From positions 1 through 64,000 of the forward strand of contig JAFLDH010000001.1 of assembly GCA_017302505.1 (NCBI GenBank): a DNA stretch of 64,000 nt. The letters run 5' to 3'. Within the stretch, counting starts at the first letter, position 1. Every line of letters begins with the position of its first letter. The notes beneath the pieces were generated by a model. That model was not told where the DNA came from. It did no database searches and saw nothing but the letters and a program-made list of their open reading frames with translations. This stretch comes from Burkholderiales bacterium (GTDB lineage Bacteria > Pseudomonadota > Gammaproteobacteria > Burkholderiales > Burkholderiaceae_C). A program made the translations under genes and the position numbers. Of the stretch, positions 18,028 to 27,165 are shown piece after piece.

Positions 18028-18630
18028 ATGACTATCAATGTGAGTGCCCTGTCCCGCGAGGACCTGGTCGATGAGATGCTGGCTTCCGCGTCGCCATCTC
18101 GCCCCTTGCCTCATGCCGACCTGTTGCGCGTCGGCGATGCCGGACCGTTGACGGTCCATCCCCATCCCGCGTCAGAAAAGTCGCTGCTGGCCCACCGCCT
18201 CAGCGTAGCCCGCGAACTGCTGCTGCGCGACCTTCGTGAGCAGATGCGCAGGGGGCCGATGATGGACTCGCCGCAGGCCCTGCGAGACTGGCTGCGCCTG
18301 TATTGCGCGGGCCTGGAGCATGAGGTCTTCCTCGTGCTGTACCTCGACGCGAACCACCGCATGATCGAGGCCCAGGAATTGTTCCGCGGCACGCTCACGC
18401 AGACCTCGGTCTATCCCCGGGAACTGGTGAAGGGCGCGCTGTCGCGCAATGCGGCGGCTCTGGTGGTGGCCCACAACCACCCCAGCGGCCAGGCGGAACC
18501 GAGCCGTGCCGACGAGTTCCTCACGCAGACGCTCAAGTCCGCGCTGAGCCTGGTGGACGTGCGTGTTCTCGACCACTTCGTCGTGGCCGGTGATCAAGTC
18601 ACCAGCTTTTCGGAACGCGGACTGATTTGA
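18028..18630 (+). CDS. RadC/JAB-domain protein
   Basis: The 200-residue protein has the JAB-type metal site [14 protein letters not shown] (about 149-162), preceded by [20 protein letters not shown] and [20 protein letters not shown], the standard RadC core. It lacks the long N-terminal helix-hairpin-helix part of chromosomal RadC (about 225 residues). This is typical of RadC-like genes on plasmids and islands, whose biochemical role remains uncertain. The ATG follows AAAGGAG with good spacing, and the gene uses the shared island leader. Confidence 0.85.
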   Translation: MTINVSALSREDLVDEMLASASPSRPLPHADLLRVGDAGPLTVHPHPASEKSLLAHRLSVARELLLRDLREQMRRGPMMDSPQALRDWLRLYCAGLEHEVFLVLYLDANHRMIEAQELFRGTLTQTSVYPRELVKGALSRNAAALVVAHNHPSGQAEPSRADEFLTQTLKSALSLVDVRVLDHFVVAGDQVTSFSERGLI

Positions 18631-18730
18631 TCATCCAGCACGAGGCGCGCCCTGCGTGCCGTGTTCAACCCCGAGGGGGCTGCCAGCCTCTTCGGGTGGT
18701 TGGCCCCTTCAAGCCACAGAAAGGGCCGAC

Positions 18731-18826
18731 ATGTCGGCGAGAACCCCACCGCCCTGCCCTTGCTGTGCAGGCTATGGCGTGCCATTGGGCACGCTGGGCC
18801 GCTTGCACTGGTTCCGTTGCCGCGAT
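18731..18826 (+). pseudogene. 5' end of a zinc-ribbon gene, truncated at a recombination junction
   Basis: MSARTPPPCPCC then GVPLGTLGRLHWFRCRD is the start of a small CxxC...C zinc-ribbon protein. The expected second CxxC does not appear: after RCRD the frame runs directly into FKALTGTSVQAWLLAERL, which belongs to an AraC-type regulator. The fusion point is at about 18826. It looks like the boundary between island backbone and inserted cargo. Confidence 0.6.
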
Positions 18827-19090
18827 TTCAAGGCCTTGACCGGCACCAGCGTTCAGGCTTGGTTGCTGGCCGAGCGGCTCGCGTTGTCTCAGCGCCTGCT
18901 GGAGAAAACGGACCAGTCGGTCGAGAACGTGAGCGACATGGCCGGCTTCGGTTCAGTCGTATCGCTTCGCCATCACTTTCGCCGGGCGTTCAGCGTGTCG
19001 CCGATGACGTGGCGCGCAACTTCGGCGGCCCTTTCACGCCAAACTACAGTGATGGGCAACCCGTTGCGATGGCGGGACCGCGGTCGCTGA
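18827..19090 (+). pseudogene. AraC-family (FtrA-like) regulator, C-terminal fragment
   Basis: FKALTGTSVQAWLLAERL then QRLLEKTDQSVENVSDMAGF and LRHHFRRAFSVSPMTWR make up the double helix-turn-helix of GlxA/FtrA-type AraC regulators. The roughly 200-residue N-terminal domain is missing and the frame runs out after about 80 residues. It is fused in frame to the zinc-ribbon start, so a chimeric peptide could be made, but it should not be functional. Confidence 0.7.
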
Positions 19091-19192
19091 GCTGATTCAG
19101 TCGAAGCTCGGCCTCAGTGATTTGGGCACCAGAGCATCGGCCATCAGCGCCAATGCCGTGCCGGCGAGGGTGATGACGCAGACCGTTGCCCC

Positions 19193-19340
19193 TACTGTCC
19201 ACGAGGCCATTCAGTTTGCGATGGCGGGCCGGTCGTGGACCGAGGCCGCTCATGCAGCCGGCTTTGCCGACTCTTCCCACCTGACGCGCACCTTCAGGCG
19301 CATGTTCGGCATCAATCCGGCGGCGCTCGTGCCGCGCTAA
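19193..19340 (+). pseudogene. Second AraC-family C-terminal fragment
   Basis: VHEAIQFAMAGRSWTEAAHA then AGFADSSHLTRTFRRMFGIN and PAALVPR is the last helix-turn-helix of a different AraC-type regulator. Nothing upstream encodes the rest. Two unrelated AraC remnants side by side point to repeated recombination at this boundary. Its stop overlaps the end of copZ on the other strand. Confidence 0.65.
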
Positions 19341-19600
19341 CCGCAGCAGCACCCCTTGGGTGCAGGTGCGGTGCCGGGACCATTGGAGGCATTCGCACCG
19401 TCGATCTGCACCGGGGCGTACCCCGCTTGCTTGATGGCTTCGCTCAAGTCAGCAGCATCGGCCTGGCCGGCCTCGATGTCCACGCGGTGCGCCGCCAGAT
19501 CGAATCGCAGGGTGGCGGTAGCGTCCTCGGCCTTCACCGCCTTGGTGATCGTGCTGACACAGTGGCCGCAGGTCATGTCATTCACTTGGAAGGAGATCAT
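19337..19600 (-). CDS. copZ: Copper chaperone, HMA domain
   Basis: The 87-residue protein is one heavy-metal-associated domain: FQVNDMTCGHCVSTITKAV carries the GMTCxxC-type site, and the ferredoxin-like fold continues through LSEAIKQAGYAPVQ. The tail ends in CCCG, an extra cysteine cluster that could add metal-binding capacity. CopZ hands Cu(I) to CopA in the cytoplasm. It diverges from copA, with both genes reading out from a shared 180-base control region. The GAGG site is seven bases before the ATG. Confidence 0.88.
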   Translation of the reverse strand: MISFQVNDMTCGHCVSTITKAVKAEDATATLRFDLAAHRVDIEAGQADAADLSEAIKQAGYAPVQIDGANASNGPGTAPAPKGCCCG

Positions 19601-19634
19601 CAGTGTTCCTCAGTAGGTTGGGTCTGTGCACTGA

Positions 19635-19665
19635 ACTCTGAAGCTTCCCATCGTTGTAAAGTCAA
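19635..19665 (-). promoter_or_regulatory. CueR-type promoter of copZ
   Basis: Reading on the minus strand, a -35 TTGACT (19665-19660) and a -10-like CAGAGT (19640-19635) are separated by 19 bases, the long spacer typical of MerR-family activated promoters. The spacer holds an imperfect dyad (ACAACGATGGGAAGCTT). The cueR gene lies downstream of copA. Confidence 0.65.
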
Positions 19666-19715
19666 GCAGACCGTCAACATAACCATGTTCTGAGCGCAGC
19701 ATTGCAGACCCTGGC

Positions 19716-19746
19716 TTGACCTTCCTACCGTTGGAATCCAGAGGAT
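19716..19746 (+). promoter_or_regulatory. CueR-type promoter of copA
   Basis: TTGACC (19716-19721) and GAGGAT (19741-19746) are 19 bases apart, with a TTCC...GGAA dyad (19722-19725, 19733-19736) in the spacer. This matches promoters that copper-bound CueR untwists to activate. It faces away from the copZ promoter, so one regulator could drive both. Confidence 0.65.
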
Positions 19747-19783
19747 GCCGACACCTTGACTCACGGCAATCAATGCGACCGCC

Positions 19784-22237
19784 ATGAATGCCTCAGCCGT
19801 TTCCACCCTGTTGCCCAGGCCGATCGATCTGCAGATCGGTGGCATGACCTGTGCGTCCTGCGTAATGCGTGTCGAGAAGGCGCTCAAGAAGGTCACCGGG
19901 GTCACGGAGGCGACGGTCAACCTCGCGACCGAACAAGCCCAGGTCCAGGCCGGCGCGACGGTCACGGCCGATGCCTTGGCGACGGCGGTGCGCCAGGCCG
20001 GGTACGAGGTCGCCAGCACCGACTTCACGCTCCAGGTCGATGGCATGACCTGCGCCTCCTGCGTCGGGCGTGTCGAGACGGCGCTGCTGAAGGTGCCTGG
20101 CGTGATGGGTGCCTCGGTGAACCTGGCCACCGAGCGCGCCAGCGTGCAGGCCCTGTCGACCGTGTCCGTCAGCGACCTCGAGGCTGCGGTTGATCGTGCC
20201 GGGTACAAGGCCAAACGCGTGGACGCCGCAAAGCCAGCGACAGAAGCGAGCCACCCGCAATGGTGGCCCGTGGCCGTGGGCGCGGCATTGACGCTACCCC
20301 TGGTTGCCCCGATGCTGCTGCAACTCTTCGGCATCCACTGGATGATGAACGGCTGGCTGCAGCTGGCACTCGCAGCGCCGGTGCAGTTCTGGCTGGGCTG
20401 GCGTTTCTACAAGGCCGGCTGGAAGGCGCTGCGCGCCGGTACCGGCAACATGGACCTGCTGGTGGCGCTGGGCACCTCGGCGGCCTTCGGCCTGTCGCTG
20501 TACCTGCTGTTCAAGCATGCGGACCACGGCATACCCCACCTGTACTTCGAAGCCTCGGCGGCCGTGATCACGCTGGTGCTGCTCGGCAAGTGGCTGGAGG
20601 TGCGCGCCAGGCGCCAGACCACCGATGCCATCCGTGCGCTGAATGCACTGCGTCCGGCAACGGCCCGCGTGCTGCGCGGCGACATCGAGATCGAGCTGCC
20701 GATGGAGCAGGTGACCGTCGGCGACCGAGTGCGGGTTCGACCCGGCGAGCGCATCGCCGTCGATGCCCAAGTGCTCGACGGCCGCAGCCACGTCGACGAA
20801 TCCTTGATCACTGGCGAGAGCCTGCCGGTGCTGAAGGCGCCGGGCGACCGCGTCACCGGCGGTTCGATCAACGCCGAAGGGGCGCTGACGCTGAAGACCC
20901 TGGCGGTGGGCGCGGAGACCACGCTGGCGCGCATTATCCGCATGGTCGAATCGGCGCAGGCCGCCAAGGCGCCGATCCAGCGCATGGTGGACCGCGTCAG
21001 CGCCGTCTTCGTGCCGGTGGTGCTGGGCATCGCCCTGCTCACGCTGGTGGCTTGGGTGGGCGTGACAGGCGACTGGGAGCAGGCCGTGATCAATGCGGTC
21101 GCCGTGCTGGTCATCGCCTGTCCCTGTGCGCTGGGTCTGGCCACGCCGACCGCCATCATGGTCGGTACCGGCGTGGCTGCGCGCCACGGCATCTTGATCA
21201 AGGACGCACAAGCCCTCGAGCTGGCGCATGCCGTGACGACGGTGGCGTTCGACAAGACCGGCACGCTCACCGAAGGTCGGCCCTCACTGGTCGCCGTGCA
21301 TTCGGCGCCGGGCCAGGGCCGGGAGGCAGTGCTGCGCCTGTCGGCTGCGTTGCAGCAATCGAGCGAGCACCCACTGGCTCGAGCCGTGACGGCCGCGGTG
21401 CGCACACAGCCAATGGCGGTGCCGCAAGCGCTGGAAGTCCAGGCGCTGCCGGGCCGCGGCCTGCAGGGCCGCGTGGACGGGCAGATCGTGCTGCTCGGCA
21501 GCACCCGCTTGATGCGCGAGAAGGGTCTGAGTGCGGGCCCGCTGGCGGAAGAAGCCGAACGCCTCGAAGGCGACGGCCGCACCGTCTCTTGGCTGATGCG
21601 TAAGGCCGGCGAACATACCGAACTGCTGGGCTTGCTGGCCTTCGGCGACACCATCAAGGCCACCGCCCGCGATGCGATCGCGCGCCTGCATGCCCTGGGC
21701 ATCGAGACTGTGATGCTCACCGGCGACAACCGCGGCAGCGCCGAGGTGGTGACGCGGGAGCTGGGCATCCGGCAGTTTCGAGCCGAAGTGCTGCCGGGCG
21801 ACAAGGCGGCCGTGGTGCAGGAACTGCGCGGCGCAGGCCAGGTCGTGGCGATGGTCGGCGACGGCATCAACGATGCCCCGGCGCTGGCGGCGGCCGACGT
21901 GGGCATCGCCATGTCCACGGGCACCGACGTGGCGATGGAGGTTGCCGGCATCACGCTGATGCGTGGCGACCCGCGGCTGGTGGCCGATGCGCTGGACGTG
22001 TCGCGGCGCACCTACGCCACGCTGAAGCGCGGTTTGTTCTGGGCCTTCGTGTACAACGTTGTCGGCATTCCACTGGCCGCGCTTGGCCTGCTGAACCCGG
22101 TGGTGGCCGGCGCGGCCATGGCATTGAGCAGCGTCAGCGTGGTCGCCAATGCGCTGCTGCTGCGCCGCTGGCGCCCGTCCGTCATGGAAGCTGCAGCGTC
22201 TTTGCCTGCAGAACAACCGCGCGCCGCCGCCGCATGA
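19784..22237 (+). CDS. copA: Cu(I)-exporting P1B-type ATPase
   Basis: The 817-residue inner-membrane pump begins with two HMA domains ([15 protein letters not shown] at about 21-35 and [15 protein letters not shown] at about 87-101). It has the transmembrane copper site [10 protein letters not shown] (about 445), the phosphorylation loop DKTGTLTEG (about 489), the nucleotide-binding [10 protein letters not shown] and the hinge [16 protein letters not shown]. This is a full-length P1B-1 ATPase that moves Cu(I) from cytoplasm to periplasm. It is preceded by a CueR-type promoter and followed ten bases later by cueR, so the operon is self-regulated. Confidence 0.95.
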   Translation: MNASAVSTLLPRPIDLQIGGMTCASCVMRVEKALKKVTGVTEATVNLATEQAQVQAGATVTADALATAVRQAGYEVASTDFTLQVDGMTCASCVGRVETALLKVPGVMGASVNLATERASVQALSTVSVSDLEAAVDRAGYKAKRVDAAKPATEASHPQWWPVAVGAALTLPLVAPMLLQLFGIHWMMNGWLQLALAAPVQFWLGWRFYKAGWKALRAGTGNMDLLVALGTSAAFGLSLYLLFKHADHGIPHLYFEASAAVITLVLLGKWLEVRARRQTTDAIRALNALRPATARVLRGDIEIELPMEQVTVGDRVRVRPGERIAVDAQVLDGRSHVDESLITGESLPVLKAPGDRVTGGSINAEGALTLKTLAVGAETTLARIIRMVESAQAAKAPIQRMVDRVSAVFVPVVLGIALLTLVAWVGVTGDWEQAVINAVAVLVIACPCALGLATPTAIMVGTGVAARHGILIKDAQALELAHAVTTVAFDKTGTLTEGRPSLVAVHSAPGQGREAVLRLSAALQQSSEHPLARAVTAAVRTQPMAVPQALEVQALPGRGLQGRVDGQIVLLGSTRLMREKGLSAGPLAEEAERLEGDGRTVSWLMRKAGEHTELLGLLAFGDTIKATARDAIARLHALGIETVMLTGDNRGSAEVVTRELGIRQFRAEVLPGDKAAVVQELRGAGQVVAMVGDGINDAPALAAADVGIAMSTGTDVAMEVAGITLMRGDPRLVADALDVSRRTYATLKRGLFWAFVYNVVGIPLAALGLLNPVVAGAAMALSSVSVVANALLLRRWRPSVMEAAASLPAEQPRAAAA

Positions 22238-22247
22238 GGAGTTGCAC

Positions 22248-22706
22248 ATGGAAGCGATGAACATCGGCCAGGCTGCCGCCGCCTCGGGCGTGTCGGCCAA
22301 GATGATCCGGCACTACGAGGTGGTCGGGTTGATCCCCGCACCAAAGCGGACGGAATCGGGCTACCGCCAGTACAACGACACCGAGGTCCACACGCTGCGC
22401 TTCATCCGTCAGGCGCGTGACCTGGGCTTTTCGATCCAGGAGATCGGTGAGCTGTTGAGCCTGTGGCACAACCGCAAGCGGCCGAGCCGCCTCGTCAAGG
22501 CCATGGCCGAGGTCCATATCCAGGCACTCGAACAAAAGGCACAGGAGCTGCTGGCGATGAAGAGCACGCTCGAGCATCTGGTGCACTGCTGCCACGGCGA
22601 CGACCGACCCGAATGCCCGATACTGGATGTTCTCGCCAGCAACGAGCCCGTTGCCGCCGGCCGCAGCCGCGCAAGAACCGGCGTACGACGAAGAGCGGTG
22701 GTATAG
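22248..22706 (+). CDS. cueR: CueR-like copper-responsive MerR regulator
   Basis: The 152-residue protein has the MerR helix-turn-helix (NIGQAAAASGVSAKMIRHYE, then GLIPAPKRTESGYRQY), a dimerisation helix, and a C-terminal metal loop CCHGDDRPECPIL. The C-x7-C spacing equals that of CueR. The start at 22248 follows GAGGAG. It should sense Cu(I) and activate the divergent copZ and copA promoters through their 19-base spacers. Residues after PILDVL are a divergent tail. Confidence 0.9.
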   Translation: MEAMNIGQAAAASGVSAKMIRHYEVVGLIPAPKRTESGYRQYNDTEVHTLRFIRQARDLGFSIQEIGELLSLWHNRKRPSRLVKAMAEVHIQALEQKAQELLAMKSTLEHLVHCCHGDDRPECPILDVLASNEPVAAGRSRARTGVRRRAVV

Positions 22707-22810
22707 CTGCGATCGACGCGGATAAGGTCACGGACGGTAATGTGCGCAAAAAGCCACTGCGGATTCCGCGGTCGCACGAGCCCTAGAGTTTGCTGCGTTA
22801 GACTCACTGG

Positions 22811-23245
22811 ATGTTCCGCATGGTTCGAACGCTGTTGATCTGGTTGCTGGCCCTCGCGCTGCCCGCGCAAGGCGTCATGGCAGCGACCATGGTCTTCTGC
22901 GGCCCGGATCATCACGACCAGGCGGCCGCAGCTGTTGCGGCCCATGACGCGGGCGCGGCGCACGAGGCGCAGCATTTCAACGCGCAGTCGGACCCTGCCG
23001 CCCAGGACAGTCATGCAGGGGAAGCGGCTGCCGACGAAACGGCTGCGCCCGACAAGTTCGCACAGTCCGGGATGCAGAAATGCAGTGTCTGCGCCGCATG
23101 CTGCTCGGCAGCCGCGATCCATAGCACGTTGCTGAAGCTGCCCGCTGTCGAACCGGCCGCCGCGGACTTCGCCGCCCTGGTGCCCGCCATCGAACCCTTC
23201 GCGTCCGACGGCCCTGACCGTCCGCCCCGCCACGTCTTCGCGTAG
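22811..23245 (+). CDS. Secreted cysteine/histidine-rich small protein (DUF2946-like)
   Basis: The 144-residue product has a signal peptide (LLIWLLALALPAQGVMA) and a His-rich middle, then KCSVCAACCSAAAIHS, a CxxCxxCC cluster typical of DUF2946-type periplasmic proteins found near copper genes. The start is uncertain: an ATG at 22811 or one three codons later, neither with a strong ribosome site. It probably binds or buffers metal in the periplasm; this is inferred from composition and neighbours. Confidence 0.65.
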   Translation: MFRMVRTLLIWLLALALPAQGVMAATMVFCGPDHHDQAAAAVAAHDAGAAHEAQHFNAQSDPAAQDSHAGEAAADETAAPDKFAQSGMQKCSVCAACCSAAAIHSTLLKLPAVEPAAADFAALVPAIEPFASDGPDRPPRHVFA

Positions 23246-23352
23246 CCGGTAGGCCCTGATCGCGTGCGCTGCACGCGAGGCCTCGCCCGGCTTTGTCTCT
23301 CCCGGTGCTGCCATGCAGCGTCGGGGTTTGTGGACTTCTACGCGAGGACACC

Positions 23353-23754
23353 ATGTCCAAGACACTTCTGCGCTGGCTCGTGCGGGCCACGCTTTGCACC
23401 ACCGCCTTGGCCGCACAGGCGCAAGGCGCCAGCTCGCCGGGCAGCGCGCACCCTGCACCCACCGTCCGTCCCGACCCGCTCGACGCCAAGGCCAGCGTCC
23501 CGGCGCTGAGCTACCGCTCGTCGTTGTCTCGCTACCGCGGCCTGGGCGAGGACAAGCCCGTCTCCTGGCGCGAGGCCAACGATGCAGTCGCGCGCATCGG
23601 CGGCTGGCGCGTTTATGCGCGCGAGGCACAACAGCCCGAGCCCACCCCATCGGGCACGGAGGCGGCGGCTTCACCCAAACCCGGTCGATCAGGCATGGAC
23701 AACGCCAAACCGATGCCCATGCCGCCGGGCCACGGCGGGCACAAATCGCCATGA
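23353..23754 (+). CDS. Periplasmic protein of the copper operon, unknown
   Basis: A 133-residue secreted protein with signal peptide (LLRWLVRATLCTTALAAQAQ) and a conserved-looking core SYRSSLSRYRGLGEDKPVSW, then REANDAVARIGGWRVYAREA, plus a Pro/Met/His tail. ATG 23353 follows GAGG. Its stop is close to or overlaps the start of the outer-membrane channel gene, so it is co-translated. Proteins of this type precede TolC-like genes in Burkholderiales copper clusters; the function is not known to me. Confidence 0.7.
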   Translation: MSKTLLRWLVRATLCTTALAAQAQGASSPGSAHPAPTVRPDPLDAKASVPALSYRSSLSRYRGLGEDKPVSWREANDAVARIGGWRVYAREAQQPEPTPSGTEAAASPKPGRSGMDNAKPMPMPPGHGGHKSP

Positions 23755-23762
23755 GGGCCGCC

Positions 23763-25196
23763 ATGACCCAATCCGCAAGGAACCATTTCCTGCGCCGGCC
23801 ACGCCTTCGCCTCGCGGGCGTGCTTGGCGCAGTCGCCTTGCTCGGCGGATGTGCCTCCTTCAGCCCCGACGGTGGCTTCGCACCGGTGCAGCAGACCGCC
23901 AAGGACCGTCTCGGCAAGGATCTGCAATGGGCCCGATCCGACGCCGACCGGGAAGCGATCGACCAGCGCGTGCGCGAACTGCTCGCCAAGCCGCTGTCGG
24001 TCGACGGCGCGGTACAGATCGCGCTGCTCAACAACCGGGGGCTGCAGGCCGAGTACCACGAACTCGGCATCGCCGAGGCCGAGCTGGTGCAGGCCGGGCG
24101 GTTGCCCAACCCGGGCGTGGCCTTCGCGCGCACGACGCAAGGCGGCGAAGTCGAACTCGAATGGCTGCTGGCCATCAACCTGGCCAGGCTGATCGCCATT
24201 CCACTGTTCATGGAGGTGGAATCGAGGCGCTTCGCGCACACGCAGTTGCGGGTGTCGCTGCAGATGGTGTCGCTCGCCGCCGACACACGCAAGGCCTACC
24301 TGCATGCGCTGGCGGCCGAAGAGACGGTGCGCTACATGCGCCAGGTGATGCTGGCTGCCGAGGCCAGCGCCGAACTGGCGCGGCGCATGGAACAGGTGGG
24401 CAACTTCAACAAGCTGCAGCGTGCGCGCGAACAGGGCTTCTACGCCGATGCGGCCTTGAATCTGGCCCGTGCGGAGCAGGCACAACGATCGACGCGCGAG
24501 CGCCTGACCCGGCTGCTGGGCCTGTGGGGTGCGCAGGCGCAATTCACCCTGCCCGAACGGCTGCCCGATCTGCCGAAGTCGACCGTCGATTTGCCCGACA
24601 TCGAAAGACTCGCTCTCGAACAGCGGCTCGACGTACGCGGCGCCAAGCTGGCTGCCGAACAGACGGCGAAGAACCTGGGACTGACGCGAACCACAAGGTT
24701 CATCAACGTGCTCGAAGTCGGTGCCATCTACAACACCTTCAACGACGCACCGTCGCAGCGCGGCTACGAGATCGGCTTCGAGCTGCCGCTGTTCGACTGG
24801 GGCGATGCGCGCGTGGCCAAGGCCGAGTCGATCTACATGCAGGCACTCGACCGGGCCGCGCAGACCGCCATCGATGCCCGTTCGGAAGTGCGCGAGGCCT
24901 ATACCGGCTACCGCTCGGCCTACGACATCGCACGCCACCACCGCGATCAGATCGTGCCAGTGCGCCAGCGCATCGCCGAAGAGAACCTGCTTCGCTACAA
25001 CGGCATGCTGATCGGCGTGTTCGAGCTGCTGGCCGACGCGCGCGCGCAGATCGCCAGCGTCAACAGCGCCATCGAAGCGCTGCGCGACTTCTGGATCGCA
25101 CAGGCCGACCTGGACATGGCGCTGATCGGCAAACCCAGCCTGACAGCGCCCGCCGGCCCGGCGGCCGCCGCCGAGGCTGGCGGCCCCGGCCACTGA
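23763..25196 (+). CDS. TolC-family outer-membrane efflux lipoprotein (CusC-like)
   Basis: The 477-residue protein has a lipoprotein signal (VALLGGCASF) and the two long helical-barrel repeats of TolC-type channels (LSVDGAVQIALLNNRGLQAE at the start of repeat 1; INVLEVGAIYNTFNDAPSQR near repeat 2). An ATG at 23751 overlaps the previous stop, but the ATG at 23763 has GAGGG upstream and is preferred. No RND pump or membrane-fusion partner (CusA/CusB) is visible in the window, so this channel must work with pumps encoded elsewhere or with CopA. It sits directly upstream of the copper oxidase. Confidence 0.85.
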   Translation: MTQSARNHFLRRPRLRLAGVLGAVALLGGCASFSPDGGFAPVQQTAKDRLGKDLQWARSDADREAIDQRVRELLAKPLSVDGAVQIALLNNRGLQAEYHELGIAEAELVQAGRLPNPGVAFARTTQGGEVELEWLLAINLARLIAIPLFMEVESRRFAHTQLRVSLQMVSLAADTRKAYLHALAAEETVRYMRQVMLAAEASAELARRMEQVGNFNKLQRAREQGFYADAALNLARAEQAQRSTRERLTRLLGLWGAQAQFTLPERLPDLPKSTVDLPDIERLALEQRLDVRGAKLAAEQTAKNLGLTRTTRFINVLEVGAIYNTFNDAPSQRGYEIGFELPLFDWGDARVAKAESIYMQALDRAAQTAIDARSEVREAYTGYRSAYDIARHHRDQIVPVRQRIAEENLLRYNGMLIGVFELLADARAQIASVNSAIEALRDFWIAQADLDMALIGKPSLTAPAGPAAAAEAGGPGH

Positions 25197-25208
25197 CTTC
25201 AAGAGGAC

Positions 25209-26630
25209 ATGCACATGCTTTCCCGACGCAAACTCATTGGCGGGGCCGGCGCCGTCACGGCCGCCATGTCGGCCGCTGCGGTCAGCAAGGTGGCGATGGC
25301 CGCATTGCCCGAGCCGGTCATGCAGACCCAGCCCGACACGATGCCGCCGCTGGTGCCCAACACCGGCCGGCCCTACAACCCGGTGGTCACGCTCAACGGC
25401 TGGACGCTGCCCTGGCGCATGAACAACGGCGTCAAGGAATTCCACCTGGTGGCCGAACCGGTGGTGCGCGAGATGAGCCCCGGCTTCAAAGCGCACCTGT
25501 GGGGCTACAACGGCCAGAGCCCGGGGCCGACGATCGAGGTGGTCGAAGGCGACCGCATTCGCCTCTTCGTCACCAACAAGCTCGGCGAGCTGACCAGCAT
25601 CCATTGGCACGGACAACGCCTGCCCAACGGCATGGACGGCGTGACCGGTCTGAACCAACCGGGCATTCCCCCGGGCAAGACCTACGTCTATGAATTCGTC
25701 GCGCGCCGCCCCGGCACCTTCATGTACCACCCGCACGCCGACGAGATGGTGCAGATGGCGATGGGCATGATGGGTTTCTGGGTCACGCACCCCAAGGGCA
25801 GGCACCCGCTGATCGAGGACGTGGACCGCGACTTCGTCTTCCTGCTCAACGCCTACGACATCGACCCCGGCAGCTACACGCCGAAGATCATGACGATGCT
25901 CGACTTCAACCTGTGGAGCTGGAACAGCCGCATCTTCCCCGGCATCGACCCGCTGGTGGTGAGGAAGAACGACAAGGTGCGCATCCGCATCGGCAACCTG
26001 ACGATGACGAACCACCCGATCCACCTGCACGGCCATGAGTTCCTGATCACCGGTACCGACGGGGGACCGACACCGAAGAGTGCGCGGCAGTACGAGGTCA
26101 CCGCCGACATCGCGGTCGGCCAGATGCGGCAGATCGACTTTCTCGCCGACGAAGAAGGTGACTGGGCCTTCCACTGCCACAAGAGCCACCACACGATGAA
26201 CGCCATGGGCCACGACGTACCGACCATGATCGGCGTCGACCACCGCGGCGTGGCCAAGCAGATCACGAAGCTGATCCCCGACTACATGGTGATGGGCGAA
26301 CGCGGCATGAAGGACATGACCGAGATGGAGATGCCGCTGCCCGACAACACCGCGCCGATGATGGCCGGCCAAGGCCCCTTCGGCGCGGTCGGCATGGGCG
26401 GCATGTTCAGCGTCGTCAAGGTGCGCCGCGACCAGCCGCGCGGTGACTACAGCGACCCCGGTTGGTACAAACATCCACCCGGCGAGGTGGCCTACGAATG
26501 GACCGGCGCGCTGCCCGACCCGGCGCGCTTCAAGGCCGAAGGCACGGGCTCGATGCCGCCGCTGGCCCAACCCGCCATTCCCACGGAAGTCAAGGTGCGC
26601 AAGCCTGCGGGCGGGCACTCCGGTCATTGA
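25209..26630 (+). CDS. Multicopper oxidase, periplasmic copper detoxification
   Basis: The 473-residue protein has a Tat-type leader (SRRKLIGGAG) and all four copper-ligand motifs: HWHG (about 132), HPH (about 175), HPIHLHGH (about 269) and HCHKSHHTMNAM (about 322), including the axial Met of the type 1 site. Met-rich stretches (MVQMAMGMMG, MKDMTEMEM, MMAGQGPFG) resemble those that feed Cu(I) in CueO and CopA-type oxidases. It should oxidise Cu(I) to less toxic Cu(II) in the periplasm. The unusual feature is that two cupredoxin domains carry the motifs with a long C-terminal extension. Confidence 0.92.
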   Translation: MHMLSRRKLIGGAGAVTAAMSAAAVSKVAMAALPEPVMQTQPDTMPPLVPNTGRPYNPVVTLNGWTLPWRMNNGVKEFHLVAEPVVREMSPGFKAHLWGYNGQSPGPTIEVVEGDRIRLFVTNKLGELTSIHWHGQRLPNGMDGVTGLNQPGIPPGKTYVYEFVARRPGTFMYHPHADEMVQMAMGMMGFWVTHPKGRHPLIEDVDRDFVFLLNAYDIDPGSYTPKIMTMLDFNLWSWNSRIFPGIDPLVVRKNDKVRIRIGNLTMTNHPIHLHGHEFLITGTDGGPTPKSARQYEVTADIAVGQMRQIDFLADEEGDWAFHCHKSHHTMNAMGHDVPTMIGVDHRGVAKQITKLIPDYMVMGERGMKDMTEMEMPLPDNTAPMMAGQGPFGAVGMGGMFSVVKVRRDQPRGDYSDPGWYKHPPGEVAYEWTGALPDPARFKAEGTGSMPPLAQPAIPTEVKVRKPAGGHSGH

Positions 26631-26661
26631 GCTTCATCCACGCAACCAGAAAGGAAATGCC

Positions 26662-27165
26662 ATGCAAGTCAGCAAACGAAGCCTGATCGTCGCCATCGCA
26701 GCCAGCCTGCTCACGTGCGCCGGCCGCGCGTTCGCGCACGGCGACGAGAAGCACCCGGCCAAGAGCGGCCCGGTGAAGAAGGAGCAGAAGGACTGGGGCA
26801 TCGCCGGCGATGCCGGCCAGGCCAAGCGCAGCGTCGAGGTCGGCATGGCCGACACCATGCGCTTCACGCCCGAGCGCATCGCCGTCAAGCTGGGTGAAAC
26901 GGTGCGCTTCGTGGCCAAGAACAACGGCAAGCAGATGCACGAGTTCGTCATCGGCACCCAGGCCGAAAACAAGAAACACGCCGAACTCATGCTCAAGTTC
27001 CCCAACATGGAACACGACGAGCCCTACATGGCCCATGTGCCGCCGGGCAAGACGGGCCAGATCGTCTGGACCTTCAACCGCGCCGGCAGCTTCGAGTTCG
27101 CCTGCCTGATCGCCGGCCACTACCAGGCGGGCATGGTCGGCACGATCACGGTGAGCGCGTCATGA
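26662..27165 (+). CDS. Cupredoxin (plastocyanin/azurin-like) periplasmic protein
   Basis: A 167-residue secreted protein (signal SLIVAIAASLLTCAGRAFA) with a single cupredoxin fold. Likely type 1 copper ligands are His in KQMHEFVIG, then Cys in FEFACLIAGHYQAGM with the following His and Met. ATG 26662 follows AAAGGAAATGCC. Its stop overlaps the next ATG by four bases. It probably carries electrons or copper for the adjacent oxidase. Confidence 0.88.
   Translation: MQVSKRSLIVAIAASLLTCAGRAFAHGDEKHPAKSGPVKKEQKDWGIAGDAGQAKRSVEVGMADTMRFTPERIAVKLGETVRFVAKNNGKQMHEFVIGTQAENKKHAELMLKFPNMEHDEPYMAHVPPGKTGQIVWTFNRAGSFEFACLIAGHYQAGMVGTITVSAS

Noticed and set aside
715..18630. Conjugative transfer genes (relaxase, type IV secretion)
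   Set aside because: None of the backbone proteins shows relaxase or VirB/TraG motifs; they may lie outside the window.
23613..26627. A 1004-codon open frame on the minus strand antisense to the TolC and copper oxidase genes
   Set aside because: High GC content suppresses stops in this frame; the composition is His/Gln/Arg/Val-rich without motifs, and the plus-strand genes are clear families.
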